From Ipomoea triloba (lineage: Eukaryota > Streptophyta > Magnoliopsida > Solanales > Convolvulaceae): 64,000 bases of DNA. Of this stretch, positions 46,079 through 57,094 are shown in pieces. Position numbers and translations under genes: made by a program. Positions within the stretch are counted from its first letter, which is position 1. Each line of letters begins with the position of its first letter. The stretch covers positions 27,726,556 to 27,790,555 of the forward strand of contig NC_044924.1 in the NCBI RefSeq assembly GCF_003576645.1, given 5' to 3'. The notes beneath the pieces are model-generated. The model searched no databases. It saw nothing but the letters and a program-made list of their open reading frames with translations, and had not been told where the DNA came from.

Positions 46079-46998
46079 GAGTCTACAAACAGCCTAGTTT
46101 AGTCAAGAAAAATTTTGCTTAGGAAATATTCTTGTACAGTTTTCCACAATTTTCAGCTGTCCAATGATCAGCTCAGAATCTGTAAATTTCACTGATTATA
46201 CATACAGAGGGCTATTGTTCACTAAATGTCTATATCTACCCCTTAGCATATGGATGCATACTCTAAATGTCTTTGTAGCTTTGAACATGGTTAATTAAAA
46301 TCACCACTATAACTAATAGGGTTAAGATATAATCAATGACTACATGGAAAAGCTTTATTGATTCTTGTCTGCTTAATTTCTTCCTCAATCCATCATGTCT
46401 ATAATGTTCATCAATTTAAAGAGCTTCACCAAAATGGAGGGTGAAATCCTAATGTTCTTCCCTTTATACTTTGGATTTAAATGTGAATTTCAAGTTCTTG
46501 TAAAAACAACTACAAAAATTCATCTCTAAAATCAGCATTAATCAGAGTCTTACATTGAACAACTTGAACAAGATTATCCCCTTCAATTGTTAAAGTGTTG
46601 TATTCTCAAACAAGAACAAATTTAGGCACTCTGCACTTGTGTATTAATGAAGTATGAGAGTATTACAGTGTGAATGATGGACCAAATATCATAGTTAAGA
46701 GGCTAAAAGTGCATTTTACCTTTGGATTGAGGGAGGGGTTAATGATTCATGAGTGATGTAGAAGCTAGAATTGGGAGTGTGTTTCGAATGGTTTTTGTCA
46801 TTTATGATGAATATGTCATTACAGAAAAGTAACAACTTCTAAGAGCAAAAATGTTAAGTACATAGATTAAATGCATGACAGTTGGAGAAGATGACTGAAT
46901 GTATTAGATATCAAGTCTTTGAATTTCTGTACATTTCACATGATGTGTTGAGCTACAACTGAGTTCCTTGTCTACAAAAATGATTGATATTTATTATA
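46079..46998. other. spacer between SAUR pairs, no gene
   Basis: 3' UTR of the plus SAUR (TTAGTTTAGTCAAGAAAAATTTTGC, then TTCTTGTACAGTTT), unassigned AT-rich DNA, then the minus SAUR 3' flank (from 46890). Positions 46850-46870 repeat GAGCAAAAATGTTAAGTACATAGA, also found after the SAUR relic at 37560. Confidence 0.55.
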
Positions 46999-47433
46999 TC
47001 AGCAAACTAGCAATTCTTGATTTCTCAGCCCTTCTCTGTGCAGTGAAGCTGATGAACACCGGTATGAAGTAAGTGAGATTAGCAATGCATTCTCAAGTTC
47101 TCTGGATAAACCTCGGCTAAGAAGTGAAATGATGTAGTCCAAGAAGGCTGCATCACATGGTAGTGTAATAGGCCCGTCGCTTGCAAGTCCAAATTCTTCT
47201 TCAGACATACTTAAGAGTTGCCTAATGATCTCATTCTCGAGATATGATAGAGGGACAACAAACCGCTTCTGATCAGCAGTGTAGATAGTGAAATGGCCCT
47301 TGTTAACCGCAGAAGAAGTACTGCAGCTATCTGCATCATCATATAGACTTGGAAATGAAATCCTCTTTCTTCGGATGGCAGCAAATTTCTGCCATCTTTT
47401 GGCCAGCTTGATGAGCTTCTTGGAACTGATCAT
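46999..47433 (-). CDS. SAUR: SAUR protein, 144 aa class
   Basis: Intronless. MISSKKLIKLAKRWQKFAAIRRKRISF (basic N-terminus), an acidic/Ser linker (LYDDADSCSTSSAVN, 30-44), then the SAUR core: KGHFTIYTADQKRFVVPLSYL (45-65), IIRQLLSMSEEEFGLASDGPITLPCDAAFLDYI (69-101). The C-terminal tail LLSRGLSRELENALL plus SYRCSSASLH is typical of the SAUR61-68-like subclass. Same predicted role as other SAURs (PP2C.D inhibition and acid growth), inferred from family. Its promoter faces the plus SAUR at 48306. TATA-like CTATTTAAAGT (minus reading ACTTTAAATAG) lies at 47551-47561. Confidence 0.95.
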   Translation of the reverse strand: MISSKKLIKLAKRWQKFAAIRRKRISFPSLYDDADSCSTSSAVNKGHFTIYTADQKRFVVPLSYLENEIIRQLLSMSEEEFGLASDGPITLPCDAAFLDYIISLLSRGLSRELENALLISLTSYRCSSASLHREGLRNQELLVC

Positions 47434-48305
47434 GGTATTAACTTAGAAAATATAGAGAGATTGAATGGAAGGGAATAAGATGTGTAGAAAGCTTGGATAT
47501 TGGCTGACAAAGTTGTAGTGTTTGATGATCTGAAAATTCACATGGAAGCGACCTATTTAAAGTACTTAAGACTAAGGCTAGGAAATCAGAGAAGGCAAAG
47601 CCATGTTTCACCCAACTGTATGGGGCCATTTAGCTTCAATCAGAAGGATATGAAGTGTGGCTATATCCAATCTTCACATGCTTATGTTTCCCAAACAAAT
47701 TGATTAAGCTATTTTCCAAGTGAATACCTTTAACTTACTGCTCTGTGAGCTTTCCCCATCTATTCAATTTCATTGAAGCATATGGTGAATGATATTCAAA
47801 CGTGGTCTCTATCTGGAAGACAAAACCATGTGGAGATGTTGTCTAATCGTTCTAGCTGGCCTGTAATCCAAATTTCTCATAGCCACTCAATCCACATCAA
47901 TCAAATAAATTGATTAAGCTATTTATAGGCAAATACCATTAATTTAGTGCTGTGTATATTGATCTCTCATTTGGTAGGTTTTCTTGGAATGACAAAGGTA
48001 GTTGAGCTTTCCCAGTCTGTTCAAATTTATTGAAGCATATGTTGAGTGATGTCCAAAGGTAGTAGAAATTTGGAAGACAAAACCATGTGGTGATGTTGTC
48101 TAATCGTTCTAGCTGGCAGGCTGGCTGGCCTCTGATCCAAATTTCTCATAGCCACTCAATCCACCTCCTAAAGGATCTATATATATAAATGCATTTGTGT
48201 TGATGTTCACCCCACTCAACTTCTTCCTTGTTTCTGCCTTCACAAATTGTACCTATACTGAAAAAAAGATTCAGAAATCCTACTTTTCAAAAAACACATT
48301 TGAAC
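47434..48305. promoter_or_regulatory. bidirectional SAUR promoter, pair 2
   Basis: 872 bp between divergent SAUR starts. Plus side: AGCCACTCAATCCACCTCCTAAAGGATC then TATATATATAAATG (about 48149-48190). Minus side: TATA-like block near 47556. In the middle a segment of about 110 bp is duplicated with changes (AGTTGAGCTTTCCC, AACCATGTGGAGATGTTGTCTAATCG at about 47735-47895 and 48000-48155), which makes this promoter longer than the other two. The block 47905-48015 recurs at 55618-55730 upstream of the last minus SAUR. Confidence 0.6.
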
Positions 48306-48593
48306 ATGGCAATTGGTATGAGGCATATTTTCCGTGCTAAGCAAGGCCTCAAGAGATCTTCTTCAAGAACAAACAGAGAATTTGAAGTACCTAAGGGGCA
48401 CTTTGCAGTATATGTTGGGGAGAATGAAAAGAGGCGTTTTGTTATTCCAGTTTCATACTTGAAGGACCCTTCATTCCAACACTTGCTTAGTCAAGCTGAG
48501 GAAGAATTCGGATTTGATCATCCAGCGGGTGGACTCACAATACCTTGTATGGAGGATACCTTCCTTGACGTCATCTCTAGTCTGAGATCTTAA
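48306..48593 (+). CDS. SAUR: SAUR protein, 95 aa class
   Basis: [20 protein letters not shown], then [13 protein letters not shown] (28-40), [49 protein letters not shown]. Complete SAUR core, no intron. Start fixed by alignment to the paralogues; the in-frame ATG at 48228 would only add leader sequence. It is the closest relative of the pseudogene at 37331 (shared MAIGM/MTIGM start). The 3' UTR has GTATAGATTTTTG, a weak match to the ATAGAT part of the DST instability element described for SAUR transcripts. Confidence 0.95.
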   Translation: MAIGMRHIFRAKQGLKRSSSRTNREFEVPKGHFAVYVGENEKRRFVIPVSYLKDPSFQHLLSQAEEEFGFDHPAGGLTIPCMEDTFLDVISSLRS

Positions 48594-48939
48594 GAGACTA
48601 CATACAACTTAGTTTAGTGAAGAAAAATTTTGCAAAGAAGAGTTTTCCTGTACATTTCATTTGTATAGATTTTTGTTTGCAATTTTGCAGCAACTTTGGA
48701 AATATCAGAAAACCTCTCTAATTTTTACCAAATCCTATTCCAAATTTTTGTGTTGAATATACTTTGAGTAAAACTAGCACTAAAATATCTCTTCATGGCA
48801 TATTCTACATACTAAAAGTTAAGACAATACAAAATTTTGGAAGTTCAGAATAATGGATTAATTTTGGGTATGATGTGCTGATCTATATGTAGTCTGTATT
48901 ATTGGAAAATAAAATAAAATGAAGCTACAAGTAAAATTT

Positions 48940-48995
48940 AGTGTCCCTTGCTAACTGCAGAGGATTTACCACAACTATTCACAGTCCTTGTGTCT
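48940..48995 (-). pseudogene. SAUR: SAUR relic (144-aa class, central piece)
   Basis: Read on minus: TVNSCGKSSAVSKGH then a stop, matching DSCSTSSAVNKGH of the intact genes. Only about 15 codons remain recognisable. Confidence 0.5.
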
Positions 48996-49508
48996 TAAAA
49001 TGAAAGCTACAAGTTCCACGTTAACCATCAAACAAAGGTGCCAGATTAGTATATAGGGCATAAGAAATGAAAGAAAATGAGATTAGTATATAGCTCAGTA
49101 ATTCTCTAATGGAACTATTGCAGCAGATGGTCAGAACTGTTTAAAATTGAGATAAGAAGACCATATTGCTTTCTCATCATATGCTTCAAATTACATCTGC
49201 CTTCTTGTTATTCTTGGTAGTTGGTGGAGCGATGATAGGCCTGAAATGGAAGTGCCTTATTTCACAAATTCAATTAGGCAATTATATAGTTTAATGCTTT
49301 TGAATAAAATTAATGCAAATAAGCACTTGTCACAGGTATAACAGTATAAAGATTGAGAATATGAAAGCAATGAATATATTTGAATTTTCTACGAAGAATA
49401 CTGAACATATTGGATATCAAGTATTGCTGTATTGGATTTATGTACATTTCACATCATGTATTGAGCTACAACTAATATCCTCATTTACAAAATTTATTGC
49501 AATTAATA

Positions 49509-49943
49509 TCAGCAAACTACCAATTCCTGATTTCTCCACCCTTCTTGGTGTAGCGGAGCTGATGAACACCGATGTGAAGTAACTGAGACGAGCAGTGCAC
49601 TCTCAAGTTCTCTAGATAAACCTCGGCTAAGAAGTGAAATGATGTATTCCATGAAGACTGCATCACATGGTAGTGTAATAGGCCCATCGCTTGGAAGTCC
49701 AAATTCTTCTTCAGACATACTTAAGAGTTGTCTAATGATCTCATTCTCGAGATATGATAGAGGGAAAACAAACCGCTTCTGATCAGCAGTGTAGATAGTG
49801 AAATGGCCCGTGTTAACCGCAGAAGAAATGCTGCAGCTATCTGCATCATCATATAGACTTGGAAATGAAATCCTCTTTCTTTGGATGGCAGCAAATTTTT
49901 GCCATCTTTTGGCGAGCTTGATGAGCTTCTTGGAACTGATCAT
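49509..49943 (-). CDS. SAUR: SAUR protein, 144 aa class
   Basis: Paralogue of 46999-47433 with about a dozen replacements. The basic start has AIQRKR for AIRRKR, the core has NTGHFTIYTADQKRFVFPLSYL (V to F within the beta core) and the end is WRNQELVVC. Intronless, core complete. Head-to-head with the plus SAUR at 50580. High similarity of coding and flanks to the 47-kb pair indicates a recent pairwise duplication. Confidence 0.95.
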   Translation of the reverse strand: MISSKKLIKLAKRWQKFAAIQRKRISFPSLYDDADSCSISSAVNTGHFTIYTADQKRFVFPLSYLENEIIRQLLSMSEEEFGLPSDGPITLPCDAVFMEYIISLLSRGLSRELESALLVSVTSHRCSSAPLHQEGWRNQELVVC

Positions 49944-50579
49944 GGTATTAACTTAGAAAATATAGAGAGATTGAATGGAAGAGAATAAGATGTGTAGAAA
50001 GCTTAAATCTTTGCTGGACTATGAATTGCAGTGTTTGATGATCAAAATGAATTTAAAGTGCTGAGGAGGCTAAGACAGTCTTTAAGCTCTCTTGAGGAGG
50101 CAAAACCACATGATTGACACTGAGGAACCACATGGTTATGCTGTATGGGGCCTTTTAGCTTCAACCACAAATATATGGGATCTAGAGTGTGGCCATACAT
50201 ACATGAGGAATCACATGGTTATGCTTCCCAAATGGCCAAATTCCATCTACTTCCTTCTCTGATCTCTATCTTCATCTCTCATTTGGCTAGCTTTCTCTGT
50301 CTGTTCAATTTCATTGAAGCATGTGGGGAGTGATGTTCAAAGGCAGGATGACAAAAATGTGTGGTAATGTCTCTTATCTTGCTAGCTGGCTGCCCACCCA
50401 TCCAAATTTCTCTTAGCCACTCAATCCACCTCCCAAACGATCTATATAAACACATAGAATTGGCATTCACCCCACTCAAATATTTCCTACAAAATACCTT
50501 GGTTTCCGCATTCTAAAATTGTTTCTATAGCATCTTTGATGAACACTGCCTTTGCTTTAAGAAGAAGAAACATTCCAGA
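49944..50579. promoter_or_regulatory. bidirectional SAUR promoter, pair 3
   Basis: 636 bp, the shortest of the three. Plus side: AGCCACTCAATCCACCTCCCAAACGATC then TATATAAACAC (50414-50452). Minus side: a degraded AATTTAAAGTGCT near 50050. The internal segment contains GGCCTTTTAGCTTCAACCACAAATATATGGGATCT, also present near 45255-45300 and in altered form at 47620-47660. Confidence 0.6.
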
Positions 50580-50867
50580 ATGGCGATTAGTATGACTCGC
50601 ATTATTCGTGCTAAGCAGGGCCTTAGAAGGTCTTCTTCAAGAACAAACAGAGAAAGTGAGGTTCCTAAGGGGCACTTTGCAGTTTATGTTGGTGAGAGCG
50701 AGAAGAAGCGTTTTGTCATTCCAGTTTCATACTTGAAGGACCCTTCTTTCCAAGACTTGCTATGCCAAGCTGAAGACGAATTCGGATTTGATCATCCAAT
50801 GGGTGGACTCACTATACCTTGCTTGGAGGATACCTTTCTTGACATCATCTCTAATTTGAGATCTTGA
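50580..50867 (+). CDS. SAUR: SAUR protein, 95 aa class
   Basis: [33 protein letters not shown] (28-40), [50 protein letters not shown]. Complete, intronless. Cys in DLLCQAED replaces the Ser of its sisters. Leader and TATA block as in the other plus SAURs; partner of the minus SAUR at 49943. Confidence 0.95.
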   Translation: MAISMTRIIRAKQGLRRSSSRTNRESEVPKGHFAVYVGESEKKRFVIPVSYLKDPSFQDLLCQAEDEFGFDHPMGGLTIPCLEDTFLDIISNLRS

Positions 50868-51229
50868 GAGACTACACAACTTAGTTTAGTGATACAAAAT
50901 TTTGCATAGAAGAGAATTCTTGTACAGTTTATTTGTATACATTTTTATCTGCTGAAAATTTCAGAAAGTCTGTCAAATTTTGATACAAATCCTACATTCC
51001 TATTCCAACTTGTGCACTGAATATACTTTTGAGTATGAGTAAAACTAGCAGTAAATTATCTCTTTTGTCTTATGGAGGTAAGACACTATTTTATATATAA
51101 AATTTATTGGATATATATTTCAAGATCTTCCCTTTCTTCAAGGAAATTCAAGACATGTTGTATACACTGAAGTTAAGATAAAAGAAAACTTTGCAAGTTC
51201 AGATAAAGGAGTAATAATCTTGAGAAGAG

Positions 51230-51730
51230 TCAATATTTTAGCCAATGAGTGAAATCCTAATGTCCCTTGCTTACTGCGGAAGCTATATCACAACTATTAG
51301 CGTAGTCCTCTGGATGGCAGATTGTAGGTAAGGACGCAGATCGTAGGCAAGGACGCAGAGTGTAAGAGTTTCATCCTCTCGTGGAGGTGGCTCCTGGTCC
51401 TCCCTTCTAATGGGCCACTGAATCATCGTGATTTAACCCTCCATAATCTTATCGGTTGGAGTGTGGGCCCTGGAGATGGATTTCACCTTTTGTGGAATTG
51501 TGGGTAAGATAATCATCTTTGAAGCTTGGATTGATTTACTGCAAAACTATGATAAAGGAAAAGATATTAAACCTGAGGGTGTTGGTTTGCAGGATAAAAG
51601 TTTATTTGGAAGTTGAAGCAAATCTTTACATTTATACCCCAATTTTCTCACTGATTTTAAAAGCCATACCCAAGTTCCAGGGCTGCACAGCATCTGCACA
51701 GCGTCTGCACAACTGGTTTGCCTGAAAACA
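51230..51730. repeat. duplicated block with SAUR relic, copy 1
   Basis: 51250-51320 on minus reads DYANSCDIASAVSKGH followed by a stop, a SAUR (144-aa class) relic. 51290-51440 is GC-richer DNA of unknown origin (a 12-bp repeat of AAGGACGCAGA). 51515-51725 contains CTTTGAAGCTTGGATTGATTTACT and CCAAGTTCCAGGGCTGCACAGCATCTGCACAGCGTCTGC. The same order occurs at 63060-63660. Confidence 0.75.
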
Positions 51731-53440
51731 ACATAGATGATCCTAACAAAAATTGAAACTAATGCCAACCTTTACATGTCAACTTTGTGCATAATAAGAA
51801 TATAATGGAGAAAAGGGTTCCTTAGACTCCATTGTCACCATTAGTGATGACAATCCTAAGAACCCCATTAACATCAAGAAAAGGATTCTTAAACCCCATT
51901 GTCACGATTAGGGATGACAATCCTAACATTGACAGTGATATTACTGATATCTTAATTAAATTTCTAGCTCTTTTTCTTTTGTTTTTTAAATATTTTCTCC
52001 TTTAATGTCTTCTTAAATATCATTTTTTCTTGTGCCTTGTAGGGTTATTGTTTGAAATCATTCTTATTCCAACTTGTTGCACTGAATATACTTTATAGTA
52101 AAATATCTCTTTTATCTTATGGAGGTAAGACACTAAGTTATATATCAAATTTATTGGATAGATATATTTCTAGATCTTCCCTTTCTTCAATGAAATTAAA
52201 GTCATGTTGTATACACTATAGTTTATACATAAGAAAATTTTGCATGTTGTGAATAAAGGAATAATCTTGAGAACAGTCAATATTTCAGCCGTGTTATGAA
52301 AGTAAATGAATTACAAGCAACAACACCAAGAAGAGATTAAGTATAAGTAACAAAAACAAGAACATTGCAAGAGAGAATGGAGATGGAGAGAAGGAAGGTT
52401 TCTCATTAAGCTCATCAATGATTACATATTCTTCATTAAGAAGAACTGAAGAAGTACATATTAGAATGTAATATATATATGAGCCTATATATAGGAAGTA
52501 AGCCTATATATCTTGAAGGTGACTTTTGAAATTAGGAGACTTAGTCCTAATATTGGAGCTTATCATGGATTTTTGCTTGTGTGGGATAATAGCTTTGTCC
52601 CATTTATATTTCTGGTAAATCATTGTGCTTGATTTTTTGTGCTTGTGATGCATTTTGGACATACTACTATTGATTGTAAATATTTAATAGTGGTGAATTG
52701 ATAAGTGTTTTGGGAAGAACTAGTTATTTGTTGTGGAATTATTATGAATTCAAGTGTTGTTATGAAGGTTTCGAGATGTATGTATGGTTAGGCTTTGTAT
52801 TGTTACAGGTTTTCACGTAACGATATGGCCGGGTCATGTCCTAAAAATGGGGCGTGATAAAATCATTCCTTGGTTATTTTTATTTCCTGTAGCTTGGCCA
52901 AATGCCTTCCACTTCACAAGCACGTCAAAGATCTTATCTTGCTGGGGTGGCCCTGAGGCTCATCTCCTGATCTGATAGTCGACGAGAGAATCTTATCTAG
53001 AGAGATTATTAAGAGTGCGGTTATGGCTGAGACAAATATTATGCCTTTCGGCTTCATTATTTTGGAGTTAGAAAATTCCTAAAGGTATCTAGTACATACT
53101 TATTGGTACTAAATGCTGATTCAGATGCAACTGTAAGGGTGTGTTTGATTCGCACATGAAAATAGGAACCAAATACTTGTTATGGTAATGAGTTTGGTGA
53201 AAAATATTCTGCATATGTTTGGTAGTAGGGTGGAATAAGAATGATTACTAATATTGATGTTTGGTTATGTATGATCCTATAATGAGTGTAAAAGTTTGAA
53301 AAATAAAAAACCAAAAAATCAAGACAATTAACCATAATATAATGACATCCAAAGCACCAATATCAACAAAAAATTAAAACAAAAATCTAAAAGTACTAAT
53401 CCAAACTTAAAAATAAAATTACTAATAAGATTAAATGATA
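51731..53440. other. repeat-derived DNA without a gene
   Basis: 51820-51930 holds a direct repeat of CCCATTGTCACNATTAG(T/G)GATGACAATCCTAA. 51060-51180 is repeated at 52100-52250 (ATCTCTTTTRTCTTATGGAGGTAAGACACTA). 52280-52560 looks like the end of a retroelement (TTAGGAGACTTAGTCCTAATATTGG). No coding signal. Confidence 0.45.
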
Positions 53441-53444
53441 CCCG

Positions 53445-54113
53445 TTTTTAATTAGTGAATGAAGTTTTTAATTGGAGGGATAATAAATTCTATAATTATA
53501 TTTAAAAAAAGTTGTCAACCAAACACTAATTATGATTTTGATTTTCATTTATGGTAGGAAACCATGAACTAAATACTAAGAGTCTAAGATAGGTAAGGAA
53601 ATTTGGCTTTGGGTCAAGGAAACACGAAACAAGGAACACCTAAGGCTTGGTCAGACTGCATCAACACATCCGTTGTAGTCTAGTTGGTTAGGATACTCGG
53701 CTCTCACCCGAGAGACCCGGGTTCGATTCCCGGCAACGGAATTGTTTTCACTGTTATCCTCCTCAGTTTTGCCACTTGACCCTCTTCCCAAATTTTTTAT
53801 TAAGTCTATTCGACATTGAAACCAAACTGCCATTTTAGAGAACCTGAAATGTTGAAGTTCTATGGAGTTTATACAGAATAACAACTTATCTTTTCATTAA
53901 TATCATCTGTATTTACATGCAATATATTAGATGTTAAGGAGAAAATATTAATCATTTCAATTCTTCAGACTACTTATCAGCTATTCTAGACAGGCAATGA
54001 TGAAACAGAACCAAGTATTATTAATATTATGTATTCATCATTAAAGTCAGCTATGTAAAAAGAAAATTTGAATATGGGAGTGGGGATTGGGGAACTCATC
54101 AAGCATTCTAAGA
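53445..54113. repeat. inverted duplication, arm 1 (contains the tRNA gene)
   Basis: About 670 bp found in reverse orientation at 55750-57420. It spans the tRNA-Glu gene and AT-rich flanks. It still has the uninterrupted target site AAATTTTTTATTAAGTC (53793-53809) that in arm 2 is occupied by a Mutator-like element. Confidence 0.9.
53669..53741 (+). tRNA. trnE-CUC: tRNA-Glu (anticodon CTC)
   Basis: 73 nt with all arms. Acceptor TCCGTTG pairs with CAACGGA; D arm TAGTCTAGTTGGTTAGGATA; anticodon stem CTCGG/CCGAG around CTCTCAC, anticodon CTC (reads GAG, Glu); T arm CCGGG TTCGATT CCCGG; discriminator A. The internal A box (TAGTCTAGTTGG) and B box (GGTTCGATTCC) are intact. Nuclear type; a normal Pol III T-run follows less clearly (GGAATTGTTTTC). 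Confidence 0.95.
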
Positions 54114-54199
54114 TATAATGTACAGTATTCAGAGTTCATGAAATTTCAAAGCTATGAATTGAGTTACAGTTGAATTCTACAAATATACTGTAATGTCAG

Positions 54200-54563
54200 T
54201 AAATTAGCTAGCCCTTCCTGATTTCTCCCCCCTAGCTTCTCAGTGCAGTGAAGCTGAGGTGCTCCGGTATGAAGCAACTGAGACGCTAAAAGCGTAGTGA
54301 TATGATGTAGTCCAACAGTAGTGCATCACATGGTCCATCACTCGGAAGTCCAAACTCTTCTTCAGACATTTCTAGGAGTTTCCTAATGATTTCGTTGTCG
54401 AGATAAGCCAGGGGAACAACAAACTGCTTTTAGTCAACAGTGTATATTACGAAATTGTCTTTGATAACTGCAGGGGATTTGCTGCAGCTATTAGCTTCAT
54501 TGTTATGCCTTGCAAAAGAATTCCTCTTCCTTTGGGTGGCACCAAACTTCTGCCATTTCTTTA
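54200..54563 (-). pseudogene. SAUR: SAUR pseudogene fused to a plus SAUR 3' UTR
   Basis: Minus reading: KKWQKFGATQRKRNSFARH, NSCSKSPAVIKDNFVIYTVD, stop, KQFVVPLAYLDNEIIRKLLEMSEEEFGLPSDGP, then a deletion of the ITLP text and DALLLDYITT. It lacks the first about 12 residues. At 54563 the sequence passes into DNA that matches the 3' UTR of plus SAURs (TTTGAATAGATTTTTTTGTCTACATTT; compare 48650-48690). A deletion thus joined the body of a minus SAUR to the tail of a plus SAUR, removing the shared promoter between them. Confidence 0.8.
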
Positions 54564-54958
54564 CAGTTCATTTGAATAGATTTTTTTGTCTACATTTCTG
54601 CAGTAACTTTTAAAATATCAGAAAGTCAGTCCAATTTTCAACAAATCCCATATTTCTACTCCAACTTATAGCACTAAATATTGGCTGAGTAAAACTAGAA
54701 TTACAATATCTCTCCAAGGAAACTCAAGACATATATATTCTGCACACTAAAAGTTAACACAAAATAAAATTCAGAATAAAGAAATAATCTTGAGAGATAG
54801 GTATGTATTGCAGCAAACTGAAGATTCAGAAGAATATTATAGCAATGAATATATTTGAATTTTCTAAGAAGAATACTGAACATATTGGATATCAATTAAG
54901 TATTGCTGTACTGGTTTTTTGTACGTACATTTACAAAATTTATTGAGATTAATTAATA

Positions 54959-55393
54959 TCAGCAAACTAGCAATTCCTGATTTCTCCACCCTTCTTGGTG
55001 TAGTGGAGCTGATGAACACCGATGTGAAGTAATTGAGACTAGAAATGCATTCTCGAGTTCTCTGGATAAGCCTCGGCTAAGAAGTGAAATGATGTAGTCC
55101 ATGAAGACTGCATCACATGGCAGTGTAATAGGCCCATCGCTTGGAAGTCCAAATTCTTCTTCTGACATGTTTAAGAGTTGCCTAATAATCTCATTCTCGA
55201 GATAAGATAGAGGAACAACAAATCGCTTCTGATCAGCCGTGTAGATAGCGAAATGACCCTTGTTAACTGGAGTGGAAGTACTGCAGCTATCTGTATCATC
55301 ACTTTCTCTTGAAAAGGAAATCCTCTTTCTTCGAATGGCAGCAAATTTCTGCCATCGTTTTGCCAACTTGATGAGTTTCTTGGAACTGATCAT
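54959..55393 (-). CDS. SAUR: SAUR protein, 144 aa class
   Basis: Full-length paralogue: MISSKKLIKLAKRWQKFAAIRRKRISF, a more diverged linker (SRESDDTDSCSTSTPVN), core KGHFAIYTADQKRFVVPLSYL, LLNMSEEEFGLPSDGPITLPC, end WRNQELLVC. Intronless. TATA-like CCTATTTAAAGTGG at about 55487-55500. The plus partner expected head-to-head is missing; the inverted duplication arm begins at 55750 instead. Confidence 0.95.
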   Translation of the reverse strand: MISSKKLIKLAKRWQKFAAIRRKRISFSRESDDTDSCSTSTPVNKGHFAIYTADQKRFVVPLSYLENEIIRQLLNMSEEEFGLPSDGPITLPCDAVFMDYIISLLSRGLSRELENAFLVSITSHRCSSAPLHQEGWRNQELLVC

Positions 55394-56070
55394 GGTGCTA
55401 ACTTAGGAAATAGAGAGATATTGAAGGGAAGAGAAGAAGATGTGCAGAAATTTGTAGTGTTTGATGATCAAAATTGGATGAGAAGCAACCTATTTAAAGT
55501 GGTTCAATTTCTTGAGGAAATCAGGTAAGGCAAAATCATGTTCCACCCAGCTGTATGGGGGGCCTTTAAGACATACAAATAGAGAAACACATGGTTATGT
55601 GTCCCAATCTTCACATCAATTCAAATAAATTGATTAAGCTATTTATAGGCAAATACCATTAATTTAGTGCTGTGTATATTGATCTCTCATTTGGTAGGTT
55701 TCCTTGAAATGACAAAGGTAGTTGAGCTTTCCCCATCTGTTGGAAGCAAAGGTAGAATGCTTGATGAGTTCCCCGATCCCCACTCCCATATTCAAATTTT
55801 CTTTTAACATAGCTGACTTTAATGATGAATACATAATATTAATAATACTTGGTTCTGTTTCATCATTGCCTGTCTAGAATAGCTGATAAGTAGTCTGAAG
55901 AATTGAAATGATTAATATTTTCTCCTTAACATCTAATATATTGCATGTAAATACAGATGATATTAATGAAAAGATAAGTTGTTATTCTGCATAAACTCCA
56001 TAGAACTTCAACATTTCAGGTTCTCTAAAATGGCAGTTTAGTTTCAATGTCGAATAGACTTGATAAAAAA

Positions 56071-57037
56071 GAGTTAATACCCAATTTAGTCCTGGACTAT
56101 AGTGGTTTTACTCAATTTAGTCCTAAGCGACTTTTTGTACTCAATTAAGTCCCAGACTTTGATGATTTTACCTAATTAGGTCCTCCGTTAACAATTCCGT
56201 TAGTTGATGGTTAAAAATAGGGTTAATATGGTAATTTATCCTCTATCCTCCCTTTTGGTTAAATTGTCATCTTCTTCCTCATTTCTCCCCTATCTTCTTT
56301 CTAACTGTAAATTTAAAAAAAAAAAAAAAAAACCTTAAACTAGCAAGAAAAATTGTGAAAAAGAATGGAGTCAAGGGCGTTTGAAGTCATGGAATAGCCT
56401 TTGATCATGGTGTTCCACAAATGGCCATTAGGTTCTTCGATCAGAGTGAAGAGAGAAAACGCATAGGAAGAGGCCAGGGAACGCATGCAAGGATATGAGT
56501 GGTCGAGTAGTTTCATGAGCCATGAATTCTGGTGGCAGAGACCACATGTGATAAACAAAGAGTGAATTTGCATGAGGCGGATCGATGAAGCTCCATTTTT
56601 TCTGTGTAGTCGTAAAGTGAGTTTTGAGGCCAGAAGTTCAGCGAGCTCATCAATGGTAGGCTATGTCCTCTTTCCCTTGACCACTTCCTTCTTCTACCAC
56701 CATTTTGAACTTTGCATCTCCTCCCCAATCTCCCTGTCATCAACTTTCCTACAACTTCCATCATCATAACCACAAGCCAAAACCCAAAAAATAAAATCCC
56801 ACCACAAAGATGCAAGGAGAAATGAGCCGAGGAAAAAGATGGCAATTTGACCAAAAGGGAGGATGGATGATAAATTACCATATTAACCCTACTTTTAACC
56901 ATCAACTAACGGAATTATTATGGAGGACTTAATTGGGTAAAATCATCAAAGTCTGGGACTTAATTGAGTACAAAAAGTCATTTAGGACTAAATTGAGTAA
57001 AACCACTATAGTCGGGGACTAAATTGGGTATTAACTC
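56071..57037. mobile_element. Mutator-like element carrying a PPR fragment (Pack-MULE type)
   Basis: Inverted ends of about 200 bp, both starting GAGTTAATACCCAATTTAGTCC. Flanks TGATAAAAAA (56061-56070) and TAATAAAAAA (57038-57047) form a 9-10-bp target duplication with one mismatch. Arm 1 of the inverted duplication keeps the empty site (reverse complement of 53793-53809), which confirms the insertion limits. The interior includes a poly(A)-like run (56315-56332) and a PPR gene fragment. Confidence 0.85.
56340..56600 (-). pseudogene. pentatricopeptide repeat (PPR) gene fragment in the Mutator-like element
   Basis: Minus frame IRLMQIHSLFITCGLCHQNS, then MKLLDHSYPCMRSLASSYAFSLFTLIEEPNGHLWNTMIKGYSMTSN. 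The series QIHS-x-F/I, GL...., K-L-L, YA-x-SLF, I-x-EPN-x-x-xWNTMI-x-GYS is the usual beginning of plant PLS-type PPR proteins, organelle RNA-editing factors of 500-800 aa. Only about 75 residues remain, followed by a stop, so it is a captured piece. No intron. Confidence 0.65.
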
Positions 57038-57094
57038 TAATAAAAAATTTGGGAAGGAGGTCAAGTGGGAAAACTGAGGATACATCGAAAAACA

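Noticed and set aside
45684..46097. 137-codon frame overlapping the SAUR at 45788 in another frame
   Set aside because: The SAUR frame has a full conserved core; this one is an overlapping chance frame.
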